From positions 18,457,067 to 18,521,066 of the forward strand of contig OW804094.1 of assembly GCA_942159475.1 (NCBI GenBank): DNA of 64,000 nucleotides. Reading direction: 5' to 3'. A program made the position numbers and the translations under genes. Origin of the DNA: Sthenelais limicola. Lineage: Eukaryota; Annelida; Polychaeta; Phyllodocida; Sigalionidae. Positions 33,030 through 42,989 of this stretch are shown one piece after another. Within the stretch, counting starts at the first letter, position 1. Every line of letters begins with the position of its first letter. The notes below the pieces were generated by a model that saw only the letters and a program-made list of their open reading frames with translations, searched no databases and was not told where the DNA came from.

Positions 33030-33298
33030 CGGTCAACGTATGAGAGCACGGCGCTGGTGGATGGGTAATTTTAGACATGTCATAACTGTGTGCATATCTT
33101 TAATATATGTCAACAGAATTGATGTGATATATGTTTAGCACTATGTTTAATTACTAGATTTCATTTGATTATTACTTATTTGATAATTTACGTAAAATAT
33201 ATATATGACAACGTTAGGCTATTCTGAGAATATTTGTACTCAATGTATGGAAATGTCTATGCCCTGAATAAAACAATTTCAAAAATCAAAATCAATGC
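33030..33298 (+). mobile_element. Fam-R retroelement 3' end
   Basis: GAGCACGGCG near 33043, AGGCTATTCTGAGAATATTT, then CCCTGAATAAAACAATTTCA and a CAAAATCAAAATC tail. Confidence 0.65.
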
Positions 33299-33369
33299 GC
33301 TGAGAACAGTGTAATTTACACAATGTATTTTACTGAATCAAAATATCAAAACAAACACTTTTAGTGGGC

Positions 33370-33762
33370 GTATTTCTTTCCCTTATTCACTTTCTATTAA
33401 TGGTTAATATGAATGAGCACGGCGCCTGTAGAAATATATTTCATGTATTTTAATCGCCCCTCAAACTCCTGCAACTGCAGTGTCCGATGAGTATGGGTAT
33501 CATTGTTTTTATATCATATTGTTTCGTTGTAAAATTGGACCACGTATAACTTTTTAAAAATATGAAATTATTAATCTTTCTAAGATTTGGAGTTAATAAA
33601 TTTATATAGCGGTAATGATAACAACAGTTGTATGTAAACTATTCAGACTTATGTAAACATTTTTGTAATAATTCAGGCTGTCCTGAGAATATTCGTGCAT
33701 CATGTATGGAGATGTTCATAGACCTGAATAAAATATTTTTTAAATCTAAAATCTAAATCTTT
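33370..33762 (+). mobile_element. Fam-R retroelement 3' end, tandem neighbour
   Basis: ATTAATGGTTAATATGAATG, GAGCACGGCG near 33415, AGGCTGTCCTGAGAATATTC and a GACCTGAATAAAATATTTTT tail ending AAATCTAAAATCTAAATC. It is the longest match to the copy at 1241-1638. Confidence 0.72.
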
Positions 33763-33833
33763 TTACCCCGTTCTGTAATGCACCCTTATTCACATTTTAC
33801 CCCATTCTGTAATGCACCCAGTTATAGAACCCA

Positions 33834-34095
33834 CGGGGGAAAAAGAATACGTCAAGTACGCCACAACGCCTGTAGGGGGCGTGCGGGCGAGACGACCGGG
33901 GCGCCGCGCGTGGCCATTGTTGCAACTAATGTGAGAGTTGTGATAAGCAAGATGGTGGGGCTTGATTTCCATTCTACAGGACGGCGCCGGCCCACAATGG
34001 CGCTTCTCATCGCGCTCGTTATTAGCTTTATCTTCCAGCCGAGCCCACCTGGGCGGATCTCACTGCCTAGTTGTGTTATTGGCTGGCAATTTTCT
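33834..34095. promoter_or_regulatory. CpG-dense, promoter-like block
   Basis: About 260 bp of GC-rich, CpG-rich sequence in otherwise AT-rich DNA, containing AAGATGGTGG (YY1-like) and several GCGC/CGCG runs. A short frame from 33997 begins MALLIALVISFIFQ, which resembles a signal peptide, but it stops after 34 codons. No downstream gene is visible. Promoter or first-exon status is inference. Confidence 0.35.
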
Positions 34096-34099
34096 CATT

Positions 34100-34455
34100 A
34101 GGGTAATTGTCATGAATGCTGCTGCGCACTGCGCTGCTATTTTTGCATTGTCATGCGCAGCAGACGACATTTTGACTGTGACGTCATACGAGGGCTACTT
34201 GGACATCTTTATGTATATAGTAAATATAATAGTCATGAATCTGCGCAGTGTGCTGCTATTTTTGCATTGTCATGCGCAGCAGACGACATTTCGACTGTGA
34301 CGTCATACGAGGGCTACTTGGACATCTTTGTATATATAGTAAATATAATAGTCATGAATCTGCGCAGTGCGCTGCTATTTCTGCATTGTCATGCGCAGCA
34401 GACGACATTTCGACTGTGACGTCATGCGAGGGATACATGGGCATCTTTATCATAC
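34100..34455. repeat. ~120-bp tandem repeat with CRE motif, three copies
   Basis: Units start GTCATGAATSTGCGCAGT at about 34109, 34232 and 34351. Each holds CATTGTCATGCGCAGCAGAC and then TGACGTCA (34179, 34298, 34417), the perfect palindromic CREB/ATF site. Two more copies lie at 34660 and 35045. Confidence 0.92.
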
Positions 34456-34659
34456 ATATATTTGTATTTAAAGATTTTTATGCAGCAAAGACATTGTGAA
34501 TTATACACATTTCTCAGTCAAGTCTGACGGCTCGATTACAAAAAAGTGAGAAAAAGATTGCACATATTTTCAAAATTTCGTTGAAAAGATTCCAGAAAGA
34601 CCAAATGCAGAGTCTATGCCATTTAAATTACACAAAAGAAATCAGACCAAACACAGCTA

Positions 34660-34785
34660 GTCTTATAGTAAAAGTAATAGTCATGAATCTGCGCAGTACG
34701 CTGCTATTTTTGTATTGTCATGCGCAGGCAGACGACATTTCGACTGTGACGTCATGCGAGGGCTACTTGGCCATCTTTATATATA
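34660..34785. repeat. Dispersed copy of the CRE-bearing unit
   Basis: Same unit, with TGACGTCA at 34747-34754 and CATGCGCAGGCAGACGACAT upstream. Confidence 0.9.
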
Positions 34786-35044
34786 TATTTGATTTTGATT
34801 TTGAAAATATTGTATTCAGGTCATAGAGAATTCCATACATATAGTACAACTTTTTTCAGAATAGCCTGATTTTATCCTATACATTTTAAGTAAATTATCT
34901 AGTAAATGAGTCGACATAGACTCTAGTGATTAAACAATTAATGCTAAAAAAAATATTCGTTGACATACATTAAAGATTAGTTTAAACATGTCTAAAGATT
35001 AAAGTTTAGACATGTCTAAAGATTTCCCATCCAGTAGTAAATAT

Positions 35045-35180
35045 AGTATATAGTAAAAGTAATAGTCATGAACGCTGCGCAGTCCTCTGCTTTTTTGCAT
35101 TGTCATGCGCAGGCAGACGACATTTTGACTGTGACGTCATGCGAGGGATACTTGGGCATCTATATATATAGTAAAAGTGG
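35045..35180. repeat. Dispersed copy of the CRE-bearing unit
   Basis: TGACGTCA at 35132-35139. Ends in a TATATATAGTAAAAGT segment that also precedes the unit, so the junctions look like a TA-rich target. Confidence 0.9.
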
Positions 35181-35331
35181 TCATATAATGAAAGTTTGAA
35201 TAGGACATGGACAATGCTCAATGAGACCATAAATAATGTAAAATATCCATTTAATGACTCGAACAGAACATTTATTATATGTACAAACAGATTTGAAAGC
35301 CTCCTATAACAGTTGTGGAATGGAATCTCCC

Positions 35332-35554
35332 GGGTCAGATCGTCAGAAAATGTAAATTGGCAGCTCTACACATTTAGAAAATTCTGCTAAATTGGACTGA
35401 AAAAGGATGAATACCGAGTATATCTGAGTATATTCGGTATTGTTCTGACTCAAAGGCTGTTTTTGGTTATGTTGAATTGTGTTTTTTAGTCTAAACACGG
35501 GTTATTTGGGAGGTTTTCTGAAGGTGAATTGTGTACTTTCTGGAAATTTCACCC
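35332..35554 (+). mobile_element. Fam-A, TSD TCCC
   Basis: TCCC on both sides (35328-35331 and 35555-35558). Hybrid ends GGGTCAGATCGTCAG and TTTCACCC. Confidence 0.93.
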
Positions 35555-35559
35555 TCCCA

Positions 35560-36107
35560 GTCCCCACCCTTATAATCTGTCCCAATCTCTCACGGTGGGC
35601 CATCATAAAAACACACAAAAAAACAACATCAACACTTTAATTTCCAACAATTTTTTCTGAACCCTGGTCGGTGGAGGACTATGTTTACAAACGATCCATC
35701 CCTGCCAACATATATTTACCGCCAAACAACCAACATATAAACACATACATACACATAGTATTTATCGTACTTACTAGGATAAATGTTATAATACGAGCTA
35801 CACACAGGGTCAGAATCGATACTATAATTGGAGGGTTTGTTTAGTAAATTTCTCCTTCTAACAGTGAAGGTGCAGGGGGTGGCGTTGCGGTGCAGTTGCT
35901 AAACGCGTCGGTCTGGGCGAAAACATTAATTTTGGTTAAGGTCTCTTTTATTATCACTAAATGCAGTAGTTATCAAAAGTCATCAGACTTTTTTTAGAAT
36001 AATAGTACGAGAACTGTAGATGGTCCATATAGTGATATCTATTTATTTTGTTTAATTCACAATACTTAATGGTGAAATTTGTCCATGAAACCGAATTTTT
36101 AAAAAAA
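35560..36107. other. Mostly unassigned; truncated tRNA-like head
   Basis: GGTGCAGTTGCTAAACGCGT (35889-35908) with CGGTC resembles the D-arm and A-box part of a tRNA, so this may be a truncated SINE head. No B-box follows. The rest matches nothing. Confidence 0.35.
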
Positions 36108-36596
36108 GGGTCAGATCGTCAGAAAATGTACAATTGGCAGCTCTATACATTTAGTATATTCTACTAAATAAGGCTGACAAATTACTATTCATCATTTTTC
36201 AACCTAATCTAGCAGTAAATGTACAATTCTTTTTCACCAATCCTCTCAAATAAAGCAAATTTAAGACAAAAATAAGGTTCAAAATTCAGTTCAACGTAAC
36301 CGAACAGATTGTCTGAATCAAGGCAAGGCAAAATATACTCATATAGGCATAGTATCTATGAGTATATTAAGTAAATTATGCTAAATTATGCTAAATTATG
36401 CTGTGTAATGATAAACACATAAACCGCATATATCGGTGTATATTTGGTATTGTGTTGATTTAAACAATTTGTTCGGTTGTGTTTAATTGAAATTTGAACA
36501 CCATTTCTGTCCTGATATTGTCTGAGATTGTCTTAAATGTGGGTTATTTGAGAGGATTGGTGAAGGCGATTTGTACATTTTCTGAAGATCTGACCC
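36108..36596. mobile_element. Rearranged Fam-A composite
   Basis: A forward left end (36108-36180) is joined to an inverted copy (about 36180-36340), then to a forward right portion (36380-36596) ending CTGACCC. ATTATGCTAA is repeated three times at the second junction. Confidence 0.8.
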
Positions 36597-36639
36597 GAAT
36601 AGAGTACAGGAGTCAGTAGGGTCAGCCAGGACAGCTCTA

Positions 36640-36762
36640 CACATTTATGGGAATATTATGTCATTTTCCGGTCTTAATGGAATTATAATGTCACTTTGCG
36701 GTTTGAGGTGAGAGGCTTTCCCTCCATTTGAAGGGACTCTCTCATCTTTGGGCCTAGACTGT
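36640..36762 (-). mobile_element. Fam-D right half
   Basis: From 'tgggaatattatgtcattttccggtctt' to GGGCCTAGACTGT. Confidence 0.85.
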
Positions 36763-36953
36763 ATAGGAGGTGGTAGGGTCAGCCAGGACAGGTCGGCCCA
36801 GTATTAGCATGTACACATCCTACCTACCGCATACATGTACCGTACATACATACACACGACTCCCCCTTATTCAACCCATTCACTCCCGTGCCAAGCTACC
36901 AATGCCAAAACCAGCCGCCACCCTTCATGCACCGCCCTCCTCCCACTCCGCAT

Positions 36954-37174
36954 GGGTCAAACCGCCCCAAAATGTACAATTCACTTTCACCAGTCCTCTC
37001 AAATAACCCAAATTTCAGACGAAAATAAAGTTCAAAATACAGTTCTAGCTAACCAGGTTGCTAGAATCAATGCAATGCGGAATATACTCGAATTTACCTA
37101 GTATTGGGGAAATTGCAGCCTAATTTGCTAAATGTGTACAGTTGCCAATTGTACATTTTCTGAGAATCTGACCC
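36954..37174 (-). mobile_element. Fam-A, full length
   Basis: Left TIR decayed (GGGTCAAACCGCCCCAAAAT); right CTGAGAATCTGACCC. Confidence 0.88.
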
Positions 37175-37239
37175 TCCTGCTAACCCTTTCCTAAATACAG
37201 CAATGTTCATATAGTAAAGGGAAAAGGAAAGGGAAACGT

Positions 37240-37288
37240 AGGGGTTGGGGGGGTGGGGGTGGGGGGTGGGGGTGGGGGTGGGGTGTTC
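37240..37288. repeat. G-rich (GGGGGT)n run
   Basis: Many G-runs of 4 or more; quadruplex-prone on the plus strand. Confidence 0.9.
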
Positions 37289-37329
37289 AAGAGATTCATG
37301 CCTTTCCAGTTCTATATAATTACTTCATA

Positions 37330-38614
37330 TAATAGAAATATTGCAAAACTTCCTTTCCAAAAATAAAAATATCAAACTTAAAGGCAAACGCTACTATTCA
37401 CTGCCACGCCCCCCCTTTTCCATATACCAAATCTACGGGCATTTTACTCACTATTCCTTTAGCATTGCAGTCTATGAGGAAACGGCCCATTTTTTCACAT
37501 TTTATAGGATAAAACAAACAATTAATGGCTACTCCTACTGTCCCAAAATTTTCTACACATACAGTTCAGGTTATATACTACAGATAAAAAGGGAAAAAAA
37601 TATATGTCATCACGTTAGATTTTTTTTTATAGCTGTCTGAAATAGACATGTTTGGGAAACAGAGCTATAGGTATGGGTACCTACTTAACATGCAAGTCCA
37701 TTGGGAAATGCTGCATTTTCCTTTCATGGTTTTGGGAATAAAACAAAAATGGATACTCCAAATGTCCCAAAAGTTTCTACACATATAGTGCAGGTAATAT
37801 TCTACACATATATAGGGAGAAAAATGTATGTCATCGCATTGAAAAAATAATTGTAGCTGTCTGAAATAGACATGTTTAAGAAACATAGAACACTTTGAAA
37901 GCAGCAGATTTTTGGGTTGTCAGCCATGTTTCAAAGCTCCATAATTCAGAAACTAGCACGGTGACCCATTAATTTTTTTTCAGTTTTAAGAACACACATA
38001 CTTCAAAAATCATATACTAAAGAATCAGAAAAATGACATTTATTTTCACTGGGGAGGAAAAAAAAATGTTTTTATAAAAATGGTGAAAAATAGTGAGTTT
38101 TTTCGAGTTTTTAATTTAAAATTCACATTATGTATTTGTTGTTTTCAAAATAAAAATAACAATGCACCCTCGAGAAAAGAGGCATAGAATTATTGGCCAA
38201 ATAATACTCTCTCTAAAACTGTTAATTTTACTTAAATTGAGTGAATATAAATAGTAAATATGAACTATGAAGTCGAGGTACTGCAAAATGGGCCCCCCTT
38301 TTGGTCGTCATTGGTACTTTTGAGATGCCAAATTTTGAAGCACTGTAATTCAAAAATGAGCACGGCGACCCAATGATTTTTTTCCATCCTTATGACCAGA
38401 AACACTTCAGGAATCAAATACTAAAGTTTCAGAAAAATGACATTTATTTTCATTTTCCACTAGATAGTAGCGTTTGCCTTTAAAATATAGAAATACTTAT
38501 TAGATATCCTATACTGTTTACCATCATTGGAACCGGCTTGATCTCATATTTTCAAATATGATGGTATCCCAATTCTTTTTTCGACTTTTAACTCATTTTC
38601 CTGTAACACATTAC
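37330..38614 (-). mobile_element. Fam-B interrupted by a TTAA element
   Basis: The left part ends 'atcaaacttaa' at 37381. The right part resumes 'ttaaaatatagaaatac' at 38480 and runs to TTTTCCTGTAACACATTAC. The left TIR itself is missing. Confidence 0.9.
37382..38479. mobile_element. 1.1-kb TTAA-flanked element nested in Fam-B
   Basis: Perfect 15-bp TIRs, AGGCAAACGCTACTA at the left and TAGTAGCGTTTGCCT at the right, with TTAA directly outside both (37378-37381 and 38480-38483). TTAA targeting is known for piggyBac and Kolobok. I favour neither strongly, although piggyBac TIRs usually start with CC. The interior has two direct-repeat pairs: TAGCTGTCTGAAATAGACAT near 37629 and 37852, and ATGACATTTATTTTCA near 38032 and 38437. 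No transposase frame, so non-autonomous. Confidence 0.93.
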
Positions 38615-38898
38615 TTCATAACTTCATATAGCTATAAAATATTTGACAGAATTAAGGAAAACGGTTTATTTCCATGAAGTAAATGCAGTGAAAATGCCCT
38701 TCATTCTTTTATTATAGGAAGTTCTGACCAGCCTAATGTAATTCGTCTCTTTCTCAAACATAAAAAATCACTCTAAATGTCAAAGGCAAGATGTGGATCC
38801 GTCTATAACTATGTAGAATATTAATTGTGAAAAAAGACAATATTCGTATATAATAGTAAAGGATTTGCAGTATTGAAATAGCAGGTATTAAGTATATG

Positions 38899-39124
38899 GT
38901 TCAGCTCACCAGAAAATGTACAGTCGGCAGCTCTACACATTTAGTAAATTCTGCTAAATTCGACTGAAACATGATAAATACTGGACATATATTCGGCATC
39001 GAGTTGATTCAAAGGATGTGTTTGGTTATGTTGAAGTGTGTTTTGAGTCTCATTTTTGTATTAAATTAGGGTTATTTGGGTGGGTTTCTGAATGTGAATT
39101 GTGCATTTTCTGGCAATTTCATCC
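38899..39124 (+). mobile_element. Fam-A, GGGTGAAAT subtype
   Basis: Decayed left end GGTTCAGCTCACCAGAAAAT; right TTTCATCC. Confidence 0.88.
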
Positions 39125-39160
39125 ATATATGCTGGGCTATCCATTAGGATCTATATATAT

Positions 39161-39521
39161 GGGTCGGATCGTCAAAAAATTTACCTTCACCAATTTTCTC
39201 AAATAACCCAAATTTAAGACAAAGATGAAGCAGTCAGGTCCAGACGGCCACATTCCTCGCTTCCACATCCAGCGATAAGCTTAACCACAAGGCTAAGAAG
39301 CTAGAAGTGTTAATGACCCCTAAAACTTAGGTGTCCCAAACTGCCTTCTGAACCTGACTGGAAGTTAAAAATACAGTTCAACATAACCAAACTGATATTA
39401 TGATTCAACTCATTACTAAATATAATCAAATATATTGAATATTTATCATTTTCAGTCTAATTTTGCAGAATTTGATGAAAGTGTAGAGCTGCCAATTGTA
39501 CATTTTCTGACGATCTGATCC
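39161..39521 (-). mobile_element. Fam-A interrupted by a 130-bp element
   Basis: Fam-A sequence from GGGTCGGATCGTCAAAAAAT stops at 39230 and resumes at 39361, ending CTGACGATCTGATCC. Confidence 0.9.
39231..39360. mobile_element. 130-bp MITE nested in Fam-A, TSD GAAG
   Basis: Ends CAGTCAGGTCCAGACGGC and GCCTTCTGAACCTGACTG are inverted repeats with two mismatches in about 18 bp. GAAG flanks both sides. Only one copy in the window. Confidence 0.88.
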
Positions 39522-39524
39522 ATA

Positions 39525-39830
39525 TATGTATTATACCTCCACCACGTTTGCTGCCATGCACCCTCCCGATAATATATATATAGAGAGCCTAATATGGTAT
39601 CGAGTTGATTTAAAGGATGTGTTTGGTTATGTTGAATTGTGTTTTGAGTCTTTTTTTGCATTAAATTGCGGTTATTTGGAAAGGTTTCTGAATGTGAATT
39701 GTGCATTTTCTGGAAATTTCACCCATATATGCTGGGCTATCCATTATATATATAGGCTCTCTCTATATATTTATTATACCTACAACACGTTTGCTGCCAT
39801 GCACCCTCCCGACCCCCACTCTAGGATCCG
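39525..39830. repeat. Local ~240-bp duplication containing a Fam-A 3' half
   Basis: 'cacgtttgctgccatgcaccctcccga' occurs at about 39543 and 39786, and CATATATGCTGGGCTATCCATTA at about 39124 and 39725. A Fam-A right half (39591-39723) lies between. Confidence 0.82.
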
Positions 39831-39949
39831 CCCTGCCAAAAGCCCGCTTCTATATATGAAGCCCTCTGGCGGCCATCCAAGCAGTTATTGTTCTTCATGC
39901 TGATATCCCAGGCGCATGCGCAACAACATGTCACGTGACTGGGTTATCT

Positions 39950-40140
39950 CTCCTTTAACTCTCACTTTCCCTCTCCTTTTCCACCCTATACAACTTTGTT
40001 TCTCTCTCTCCCTCATTCTTTCTCTTCGTTTCTCTCTCTCCCTCATTCTTTCTCGCCCTCCCTCACTCTTTCTCTCCCTTTCTTTCTCTCCCTCTTGCTC
40101 TGTCACCCTCCTCCTCCATCTACATTTCTGTTTCCTTCTT
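39950..40140. repeat. Pyrimidine-rich tract
   Basis: CTCTCCCTCATTCTTTCTC-type units on the plus strand. Open frames here are compositional. Confidence 0.85.
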
Positions 40141-40324
40141 TATTTGATATAAGCCGTTTTTAGAAGGCGAGAACGTTCTAAGAACGGCCTGTACATGGAT
40201 ATATATTTCATATATATATAGTCTAGTAGAACATTTATAAGATGTATTTGTAGATGAAAAACCCAGGTAAATTGCGGTTGTATAGTATATTAGTATAAAA
40301 GTCTTTGTTTGAATAAACACTTGT

Positions 40325-40735
40325 TATGGCGGGAGGAAAAGCCTAACAGGGAATTTTCCCACTCTCATCAGCGTGATAAGAGCGGGCGATAATAGGGGAA
40401 ATTCCTAGTCAAGTGATGCTGTTACAGACAACCAATCATATTCCTCGGATAATTTACTGCTTAACAGGGCTACCCTCCGCCGCCTGTTAGCCCTCATCAG
40501 GCTTATTGATAGAGGCTGTGGTTTTTGGCGCGCTTTCCGTCATCGGCAGACGACTTTTGAACATTTATCCCAGATCACACCAAAACAATACCAATTCTAT
40601 CACCATGGTTCCCGCCATTCCCACGCATGAGGAGGGGAAGGAACGCATGATCCGGAAATAGATCGTCAGTGTGTTTTGACATAGGCACCGGAAATACGTC
40701 ATTAATACGTCAGAGCAGCGTTCATTACATGATTA
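40325..40735. promoter_or_regulatory. Promoter-like block: E2F, CHR, CCAAT, ETS motifs
   Basis: CCAAT at 40432, TTTGGCGCGC (E2F-like) at 40524-40533, TTTGAA (CHR-like) at 40556-40561, TTCCCGCC (E2F-like) at 40609-40616, and ACCGGAAAT (ETS-like) near 40687 followed by TACGTCA. Such combinations are known in cell-cycle promoters. No adjacent coding exon is visible, so this is motif evidence only. Confidence 0.35.
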
Positions 40736-40779
40736 TCGTGATGATGACGAGGCGTGTTTACATGGTAACATTGTTGCGT

Positions 40780-41587
40780 TCATGTTTGGGCATGTTCTGC
40801 TAATCTGGTTCTGATTGATAGGGTGACATGTGTAACTAGGGGCTTAAAGGCTCCCTTTAGCAAAACGGTTATGGAGGATTCGTGCTGATATAGAAGCAAA
40901 ATGTGTAGTTTCATCTTTGGGCCTAGACTGTGCTTGCATTGGACAGGGGCGGATTTAGGGGGGGGGGGGGGGGGTGGCGCGGGGGCACGCGCCCCCTCCT
41001 TTTCAAAATGTTGTGGTGCAAAAGACACATGAAAAACATTCATGTAACACTTACTACAAAATAGGGTAGTTTTATAGATCAACTGTATTCCAATGATTGG
41101 GCTTGGAAAAGCCTAGAATCTGACCAAGAAACACAAGGGTGTGAAAACTAACACATAGGTCGAAAGGCCTGAAATATCATCACATGGCATTGAATCCTGC
41201 TGGAATCTTTTAAATGGCCTTGAAATGTTTGGACATTCTCAGATCCTACAGAGGGAAGTATTTGCACCGAATGAAAATTCTTTTGCGGTAATTTTAAGAT
41301 TATTTGAAACTTTCATCATGGTCGATTTTACGTTTGAAATACGTGAGTGGCATCTCTTAATATTGAAAGCATTGCAGACCAAAAGCTGAGCAAGTATATA
41401 TATCATAACATATGAATATTATGTTCTTGAAATTAAATTTGAAAGTGCCCCCCCCTCCTTTTGAAAATCCTGGATCCGCCCCTGTAGGAGTCATGGGACC
41501 AGAAATGAGTGATGAATAAGTCATAATAAAATTAATAATAGCACAATTTCCCGCTGCTTCAAATCTATGATCGACATAACCAACAAC
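40780..41587. other. Unassigned stretch with G/C-run
   Basis: A short Fam-D end (GGGCCTAGACTG) near 40920 is followed by a 20-base G-run and 'gcacgcgccccctcctttt'. A similar inverted piece 'gtgcccccccctccttttgaaaatcctggatccgcccctg' lies near 41445-41485. These look like the two ends of an uncharacterised ~540-bp inverted-ended insertion (see findings). Confidence 0.4.
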
Positions 41588-41810
41588 GAAAATGTACAAT
41601 TGTCAGATCTACATATTTAGTAAATCTTGTTAAATTAGATTGAGAAATCGTCAATACTAGGCATATCTAAGTATATTTGATATCGCCTTAATTCAAACAA
41701 CCTATTTGGTTATGTTGGACTCAATTTTGAACCTTATTCATGTCTTAAATTTGGATTATTTGAGGGGATTGGTGAAGGCGAATTGTACATTTTCTTGCAA
41801 TTTCACCCAT
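41588..41810 (+). mobile_element. Fam-A, left terminus lost
   Basis: From GAAAATGTACAATTGTCAGA to TTTCACCC. Confidence 0.88.
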
Positions 41811-41859
41811 AAGGATTTGACACTGAGGTGATGCACCATGATGCAGGTTGGTTTGGCCT

Positions 41860-41965
41860 TGACCTTCGGGTCATGTTGCACTGTGCACACTCTGACCTTT
41901 GAGTTCCCGTCGATGACCTTCAACGGACGTGGGCTGACCTAATACCCAGACGTCACTATGACGTT
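41860..41965. promoter_or_regulatory. Cluster of TGACCT half-sites and CRE-like motifs
   Basis: TGACCT at 41860, 41893, 41914 and 41935, then GACGTCACTATGACGTTA at about 41949-41966. Nuclear-receptor and CREB/ATF-like motifs in about 100 bp. Function not shown. Confidence 0.3.
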
Positions 41966-42050
41966 AAGTGGAAACCGGATGTGTGGTTTGCGCATGCTTA
42001 CTGATTTCAAGGATGATCACTTGTTTTATTTGTACACCTTTTTTTGCTCA

Positions 42051-42254
42051 TCAGTCAAGGCCCAAAGCTGAGAGACTCCCTTCAAACGGAGGGGAAGCCT
42101 CTTGCCTCAAACCGCAAAGTGCCATTATAATTCCATTAAGATCGCAAAATGTTATTATATCCCCATTAGAAGGCCTAGGCCAGAAAACCGATTAGCGAAG
42201 TAGGCGTCTAATCACTGACATACCATTCTTATCTGATCTGAGGGTTTGGACCTG
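42051..42254 (+). mobile_element. Fam-D, near full length
   Basis: AGTCAAGGCCCAAAGCTGAG to GGGTTTGGACCTGA. Both termini slightly decayed. Confidence 0.88.
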
Positions 42255-42319
42255 AATTATTTCTTTATTCATGCAGTCTTTATGACATTTCGGTGAATAT
42301 TTTCACCAGTAATAACTTC

Positions 42320-42430
42320 GTTTGAATTTGATTTGATTTGATTTGAAAATATTTTTATTCTGGACCAAAGACATTACATCGCTGATGCTATTACAAATTA
42401 AGAAAAAACAATGCCCATATATATGACTAC
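42320..42430 (-). mobile_element. Retroelement 3' end, inverted
   Basis: Read on minus: CCAGAATAAAAATATTTTCA followed by (AATCA)n. Resembles the Fam-R tail (GAATAAAATATTT plus AAATC repeats), though the body is too short to be sure. Confidence 0.45.
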
Positions 42431-42639
42431 CTGCTCCTAGAGTTGTCTAAGTAGATGATACGGTTTTCCAGAGCTGAATCTCAGTTTTGATGACCAAAAA
42501 GCATGTAAATTTGTTCCTATTTTAGTGGTCCAATCCATAAAATACCCCATTCTGCGCTCTCCCAGTGCAAATTCCGGTGATTGGGGTACTGAGGTAAATA
42601 AGGTTAATTTGCATTGTCATCCTAAACCATTTCTACCCA

Positions 42640-42985
42640 TCATTCCATGGCGTGCGCGCGCATAGTGTCAGTTTGAGCTGCGCAATCGCATGACTAGCAG
42701 CTCATATACAAAGATGGCCGCCGCTTGATCTTCCAGAAACCTTTGGTCCAATGCCAGGCTTAGGATAGGGTCACATGACAAGGGGTGATGATACAAGGCT
42801 TCTAATTGGTCATCGGTTACTTTGACTTCCTACACGCCCGCGGTCTCGCATCTCCCATCATGCTCTTCCTCCCTGAACCGGAAGGAAGTGTGGTTTCACA
42901 GAAGCATGCTGGTCCTTCCGCATACTGACGCATTATGGGAGTTGCTTATTTCCGGTAGCAAATTGCGGTAATGGTTACAAATTCC
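42640..42985. promoter_or_regulatory. Promoter-like block: NRF1, YY1, ETS, ZNF143-like motifs
   Basis: TGCGCGCGCA at 42653-42662, AAGATGGCCGCC (strong YY1 match) at 42711-42722, ATTGG (CCAAT box) near 42818, TCCCATCATGC near 42852, AACCGGAAG (ETS) at 42876-42884 and a further TTCCGG near 42950. This is the motif set of housekeeping promoters. No exon recognised nearby. Confidence 0.45.
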
Positions 42986-42989
42986 ATTT

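Noticed and set aside
33778..34419. Overlapping 80-112-codon frames across the CRE-bearing repeats
   Set aside because: They repeat the same peptide pieces (FLHCHAQQTTFRL and similar) because the DNA is tandemly repeated. Different frames are open in each copy.
37382..38479. Coding frame (99 codons from 37341) inside the TTAA element
   Set aside because: It starts in the surrounding Fam-B and crosses the element boundary, so it is accidental.
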